This document shows, one piece after another, positions 5,698-8,722 of a DNA stretch of 8,722 nucleotides. The translations under genes and the position numbers were made by a program. Source of the stretch: an uncultured Clostridia bacterium. GTDB taxonomy: Bacteria > Bacillota > Clostridia > Christensenellales > Aristaeellaceae. Location: NCBI GenBank assembly GCA_934647165.1, contig CAKUFA010000054.1, positions 1-8,722 on the forward strand, in the 5' to 3' direction. How positions within the stretch are numbered: the stretch's first letter is position 1; each line of letters begins with the position of its first letter. Below the pieces are notes generated by a model. It was not told the origin of the DNA. It ran no database searches and was given only the letters and a program-made list of their open reading frames with translations.

Positions 5698-6010
5698 TGT
5701 CATCATCCTGCATCATCAACCGCAGCAGGTGAATGGCTTTGCGCCTTTTGGCCGGTGGCATCTGCTGCATATCCCGGGCGAGAAGGCGCACTTCCAAGTC
5801 AAGCCCGTCGTCTTCCCACCCCATGAGGGTTGCTTCGGACACACCAAGAACCTGTGCCAATGCGGAGACGCGCGCTTGCGGCGGATTCTTGATTTCACCG
5901 CTCTCATAGCGCTGCACAGTGGCCTCGGATACGCCTGTGCGGACGGCAACCTGAGCAAGCGTGAGCCCCTGCTGTTCACGAATGGCGCGAAGTCTTTCGC
6001 CAAAGGCCAT
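5690..6010 (-). CDS. XRE-family helix-turn-helix repressor paired with ImmA-like protease
   Basis: A 106-residue Cro/CI-type DNA-binding protein. The HTH_3 domain spans about residues 3-64, with RLRAIREQQGLTLAQVAVRTGVSEATVQRYESG containing the two helices and the usual GVS-x2-T-x2-RYE recognition pattern. The remaining 40 residues are a charged helical region and an acidic tail (QDDDNE), the part in which ImmA/IrrE proteases cut known partners. The ATG at 6010 is chosen because AAAGGA lies 10 nt upstream; the in-frame GTG at 6019 is too close to that site. It is transcribed with and overlaps the downstream metallopeptidase gene. A 16-bp near-palindrome over its promoter -10 suggests self-repression. 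Family certain; regulated genes unknown. Confidence 0.93.
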   Translation of the reverse strand: MAFGERLRAIREQQGLTLAQVAVRTGVSEATVQRYESGEIKNPPQARVSALAQVLGVSEATLMGWEDDGLDLEVRLLARDMQQMPPAKRRKAIHLLRLMMQDDDNE

Positions 6011-6030
6011 GGAAAACACATCCTTTCTGG

Positions 6031-6046
6031 CAATATTATAACGTTG
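6031..6046. promoter_or_regulatory. Possible XRE operator: 16-bp dyad over the -10
   Basis: CAATATTATAACGTTG equals its own reverse complement at 12 of 16 positions, with CAA/TTG ends and a TTATAA core. It covers the whole -10 element of the XRE promoter. A dimeric XRE repressor bound here would block RNA polymerase. The core symmetry is partly forced by the TATAAT box, so the evidence is positional. Confidence 0.4.
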
Positions 6047-6063
6047 AATGTGAAAAAAGGCAA
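6035..6063 (-). promoter_or_regulatory. Promoter of the XRE-ImmA operon
   Basis: On the minus strand, -35 TTGCCT (6063-6058, 4 of 6), a 17-nt spacer and a perfect -10 TATAAT (6040-6035). The expected transcript start is near 6028, giving a leader of about 18 nt that contains the AAAGGA ribosome binding site. Confidence 0.72.
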
Positions 6064-6083
6064 GAATAACTTACTTGATGCGT

Positions 6084-6109
6084 AAAAAACAGGCCGATAA
6101 AGGCCTGTT
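6084..6109 (-). terminator. Rho-independent terminator of the DUF58-transglutaminase operon
   Basis: On the minus strand a perfect 8-bp stem (AACAGGCC with GGCCTGTT, positions 6109-6102 and 6095-6088) with a 6-nt loop runs into a T-tract (6089-6084). It begins 12 nt after the transglutaminase stop and lies upstream of the XRE promoter, separating the two minus-strand operons. Confidence 0.9.
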
Positions 6110-6121
6110 CAATCGGGGAGA

Positions 6122-8362
6122 TCAGTGTTTCTTCGGCATCCGCAGAAAGCGCAGCAGCTGCCACTGCATTTTTTGCGGCAGGGAAAGCGAATGGTAAAGC
6201 TTTTGCCAGGCCGCGCTCGTCTGTGCAAGCTCGCTTTCATTGGGCACGATTTTGCCATAATAGACCATGGACAAAATCTGACCGATGGGAGCAAGGCTTA
6301 CGGGAAGGGCATGCAGCGAGTCCAGCCGACGGGCATACACTGCGGGGGACTCGCTTGGGTTGCGAGGCAAATGCAGCACGTGCAGCACATCCTGCAAAGC
6401 CTGCACCCACACATCCAGCTTTGCCTGCTCGGTAGGAGCGCGATCGGCTAAACGCATGGGCTGAATCAGCAGGAATCGAGCTGTTGTGCTGCCTGCAACG
6501 GCAAACGCAAGCAATAGCCATAGCCACCACAGATTGGGCGCTGGGGGAGGATCCTGATCGACATTGGGATCGGATTCGGGTGGCGTGGGGGTGGGATCCT
6601 CCTGCTCATCAGGCGCTTGCTGGGAATCCGGCGCAGGAGTAGGATCAGGCTGTGTATCCGGAGATTCGGGGGTCGGCGTGGGTTCCGGGTCATTATTGCT
6701 TTGGCGTGTGGAAGGCGGAGGTGTTACCTGGTTATTCTGTGCGGGTGTCGCGTCAAAGGTCAGCCAGCCGAAGCCCTGGAAGTAAACTTCCGTCCATGCG
6801 TGCGCCTGCAAACCGGTTACATAGGCAAGACCAGTTTCATCCGGTGTGGCGAGATAACCTTCCACGTAGCGAGCGGGAAGGCCGACCATGCGGCACAAAA
6901 TGGTCATGGCTGAGGCGAAGTAGGTGCAGTAACCTTCTTTGGTATTCAGAAGAAAATTGGTCACAAAATCCAACGTGGCAGGCTGAGGCTCCACTTCCAA
7001 AGTGTAGTGGAAATTGCGGCAAAGGTAGTTTTGAATGGCAAAAGCTTTTTCATAGGGGGTCGATGCGCCGGAAGAAGCCTGTCGCGCTATATCAAACACC
7101 ATTTGCTGCAAATGGTCGGGCAGCTGGGTATACGTTTGCACAACGCCGGCATACGCAGAATCCTGGGTGCGGGAAGATGCTTCTATAAGCGTGCCGAGAC
7201 CGGCGTCACCCGCTGTGAGAAGCGGCGCGGTGACGGTATAGGTGTCACCGGCCTGCAAATCGCGTGTGGCAAAAATTTCACTGGCATTGTTGAAGTAAGG
7301 CACCAAATCGCCGCCGGGATTGAGCGTGCGCACGCGCTGGGGTACGAACAGGTTGGATGCGTTGTCGCTGAGCAGCTGCACGTGCACCGTCTGCTCGGCC
7401 AGCAGGGAAGAGCCGTCGCTCAGCCGCTGCGCGGGCAGGGCGAGGTTGAACAGATTCTGCCGCTGCTCTGCCCAGCGGGCAGATTGCCACAAATAACGCC
7501 TGCCGCCGGTGGTGTTGAGCCATGTGCGGCCGGTGTATTCATTCTTGATTGCGCCGCGCAGATAGACTCTGCTGGGCGTTGACACCACCATTACCGGATG
7601 ATCGGTGGGGGTTGCCGTGCCGCCAAGCTGGTTGTTTCCCTGTGGATAATACCCTTCGGAAGCAAGGGAGAAAACATTGCGCTGTTCCGTGAAGAAAAAC
7701 AGATCGAAAATGCGCTGGCGCAAGGAGTCTGCGGCTTCCTTCAGCGGAGCGATGGTGACACCGCCGGGCGGTGTGATGAAGAAAGCAAGCAGCACAATGG
7801 CAAGCGCCACGGGGAGAATACGCCGAAGCGGCAGCTCATCATGGCTGTAAAAAAGCCCAAGCGCAATGGCGGATACAACGGCGGGCAAAAGTGCGCACAG
7901 CAATGCTTCGTGGCTTGTGAGCCACAGCATCAGCGCGCACAGGAGCACAAGTGCCATGGCCGGATAAAAGCCCACCGCCCGGGAAGTGACGCCCCATGCG
8001 CTAAAGCCCAGCACAAGGGAAAGCAGCAGCACGGTTTCACGGGCATACAGGGGCAGCGCAGCACTTTGTCCGGAAAGCTGAAGAACCATAGCACGGGCAA
8101 GCTCGGCCAGTGTGCCGATGCCAACGCCGGCAAGCACAACAGCCGCTGCGCCAACGCTGAGCACGGCATAGAGCGCCAGCTGCAAGCTCTTTTTTACACA
8201 ACCGGCAAGGGTTAAAAGGGCAATCACTGCACAGATGACCGCGCAGGCAGCGAGTGCGCGATTCATCAGCTCCAGCACGCCAAGCATGGGCAATGCAAGC
8301 CCTATGGCCATCAGCAGCGCCACAATGCCGTGGGAAAGAACCTGCTTTTGTTTTTCTGTCAT
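6122..8362 (-). CDS. Membrane-anchored transglutaminase-like protein (TgpA-type)
   Basis: A 746-residue membrane protein. About seven hydrophobic segments lie in residues 12-197 (near 12-32, 35-55, 62-82, 107-124, 131-149, 152-172, 181-197). An extracytoplasmic region follows and contains a transglutaminase-core domain (about 410-540). Its catalytic triad is Cys479 in EGYCTYFASA, His521 in QAHAWTEVYF and Asp537 in WLTFDATP. A Pro/Thr/Asp/Glu-rich linker (about 547-609) leads to an eighth membrane segment (611-633) and a cytosolic C-terminal region (about 640-746) resembling DUF4129. This matches the DUF3488/transglutaminase layout of TgpA-like proteins in MoxR-DUF58-transglutaminase operons. 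The ATG at 8362 has AGGAGG 7 nt upstream; the open frame extends 29 codons further but overlaps the DUF58 gene and has no such site. The substrate is unknown, and it could act as a protease or a crosslinker at the cell surface. Confidence 0.93.
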   Translation of the reverse strand: MTEKQKQVLSHGIVALLMAIGLALPMLGVLELMNRALAACAVICAVIALLTLAGCVKKSLQLALYAVLSVGAAAVVLAGVGIGTLAELARAMVLQLSGQSAALPLYARETVLLLSLVLGFSAWGVTSRAVGFYPAMALVLLCALMLWLTSHEALLCALLPAVVSAIALGLFYSHDELPLRRILPVALAIVLLAFFITPPGGVTIAPLKEAADSLRQRIFDLFFFTEQRNVFSLASEGYYPQGNNQLGGTATPTDHPVMVVSTPSRVYLRGAIKNEYTGRTWLNTTGGRRYLWQSARWAEQRQNLFNLALPAQRLSDGSSLLAEQTVHVQLLSDNASNLFVPQRVRTLNPGGDLVPYFNNASEIFATRDLQAGDTYTVTAPLLTAGDAGLGTLIEASSRTQDSAYAGVVQTYTQLPDHLQQMVFDIARQASSGASTPYEKAFAIQNYLCRNFHYTLEVEPQPATLDFVTNFLLNTKEGYCTYFASAMTILCRMVGLPARYVEGYLATPDETGLAYVTGLQAHAWTEVYFQGFGWLTFDATPAQNNQVTPPPSTRQSNNDPEPTPTPESPDTQPDPTPAPDSQQAPDEQEDPTPTPPESDPNVDQDPPPAPNLWWLWLLLAFAVAGSTTARFLLIQPMRLADRAPTEQAKLDVWVQALQDVLHVLHLPRNPSESPAVYARRLDSLHALPVSLAPIGQILSMVYYGKIVPNESELAQTSAAWQKLYHSLSLPQKMQWQLLRFLRMPKKH

Positions 8363-8387
8363 GGCGCTACCTCCTTTGCAGAAAACA

Positions 8388-8722
8388 TCAGGCCGGAACA
8401 GGGGTGACATAACGAACCTGGATGGATGCCTGCTGAAGCTTGCTGACAAGCGGCGTCAGGCGAGGATCATCGGGGGTGAACGTGACCAGATAAAGCCGTA
8501 CATACGGCCCCATCCGGCGCATGCGGATCATCACATCTACCATGTTGCTGTTCAGCCTTGCACTGATGATAACAGTCGCCCCAACCTTGCGCAGGCGGCG
8601 GGTTTCCAGCAGCAGCACGCGTTCAAAACGATCTGTTTCGGAAAAATCAAGCCGGGCAAGATTTTCCAGCACAAGCGGCATGCCCATGCCTTTGTCGCAT
8701 TCTACAGGGTGTGCGCCAAGCA
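8388..8722 (-). CDS. DUF58-domain protein, C-terminal part (5' truncated by window)
   Basis: The last 111 or so codons of a protein whose frame stays open to the window edge, so the Met at 8687 is internal. The visible part, with LVLENLARLDFSETDRFERVLLLETRRLRKVGATVIISARLN and VRLYLVTF, matches the C-terminal end of DUF58 proteins. These usually carry a vWA-like fold and sit between a MoxR-type AAA ATPase and a transglutaminase. It ends 25 nt before the transglutaminase start, which supports one operon. The fragment is short, so the call rests partly on context. Confidence 0.75.
   Translation of the reverse strand, partial: LGAHPVECDKGMGMPLVLENLARLDFSETDRFERVLLLETRRLRKVGATVIISARLNSNMVDVMIRMRRMGPYVRLYLVTFTPDDPRLTPLVSKLQQASIQVRYVTPVPA

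Noticed and set aside
7598..8215. 205-codon plus-strand open frame opposite the transglutaminase membrane region
   Set aside because: Antisense to the conserved membrane segments. Its His/Gln/Lys-rich composition is typical of the complement of hydrophobic codons.

Overview
The window reads as chromosomal core DNA from a spore-forming Clostridia-type Firmicute with moderately high GC. The evidence is spmA/spmB (spore maturation genes), a short AbrB-family regulator of the kind clostridia carry, strong AGGAGG-type ribosome binding sites, TTGACA/TATAAT promoters and compact U-tailed terminators. No rRNA, tRNA, insertion sequence, integrase or CRISPR array was seen. No gap between genes exceeds 300 bases; the longest, 3430-3701, holds the abrB promoter and the spmA upstream region.

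Layout, left to right. (1) 2-751, plus: 3' part of a CBS-domain CorC/HlyC-family membrane protein, closed by an intrinsic terminator. (2) 896-1660, plus: a cytosolic serine esterase with its own near-consensus promoter starting just after that terminator. (3) A convergent junction with a long hairpin at 1709-1751. (4) 1755-3025, minus: a two-gene operon of NUDIX hydrolase then acyl-ACP thioesterase, overlapping by 7 nt, with a promoter at 3040-3068. (5) 3181-3429, minus: an AbrB-like regulator with a Cys4 tail, its own promoter and a strong terminator. (6) 3702-4798, plus: spmA-spmB, divergent from the AbrB gene. (7) 4951-6010, minus: an XRE-type repressor and an ImmA/IrrE-type metallopeptidase, overlapping, with a dyad over the promoter. 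(8) 6122-8722, minus: the end of a DUF58 protein followed by a large membrane transglutaminase-like protein, part of the familiar MoxR-DUF58-transglutaminase gene set whose remainder lies beyond the window.

How they fit together. Most units are independent housekeeping or sporulation genes. The XRE/ImmA pair looks like a self-contained repressor and anti-repressor-protease switch. The DUF58/transglutaminase operon is a cell-envelope module. SpmA and SpmB act together in spore core dehydration. I found no clearly unprecedented system. The least ordinary parts are the zinc-ribbon ImmA protein paired with its XRE partner outside any visible mobile element, and the dyads placed over two regulator promoters.
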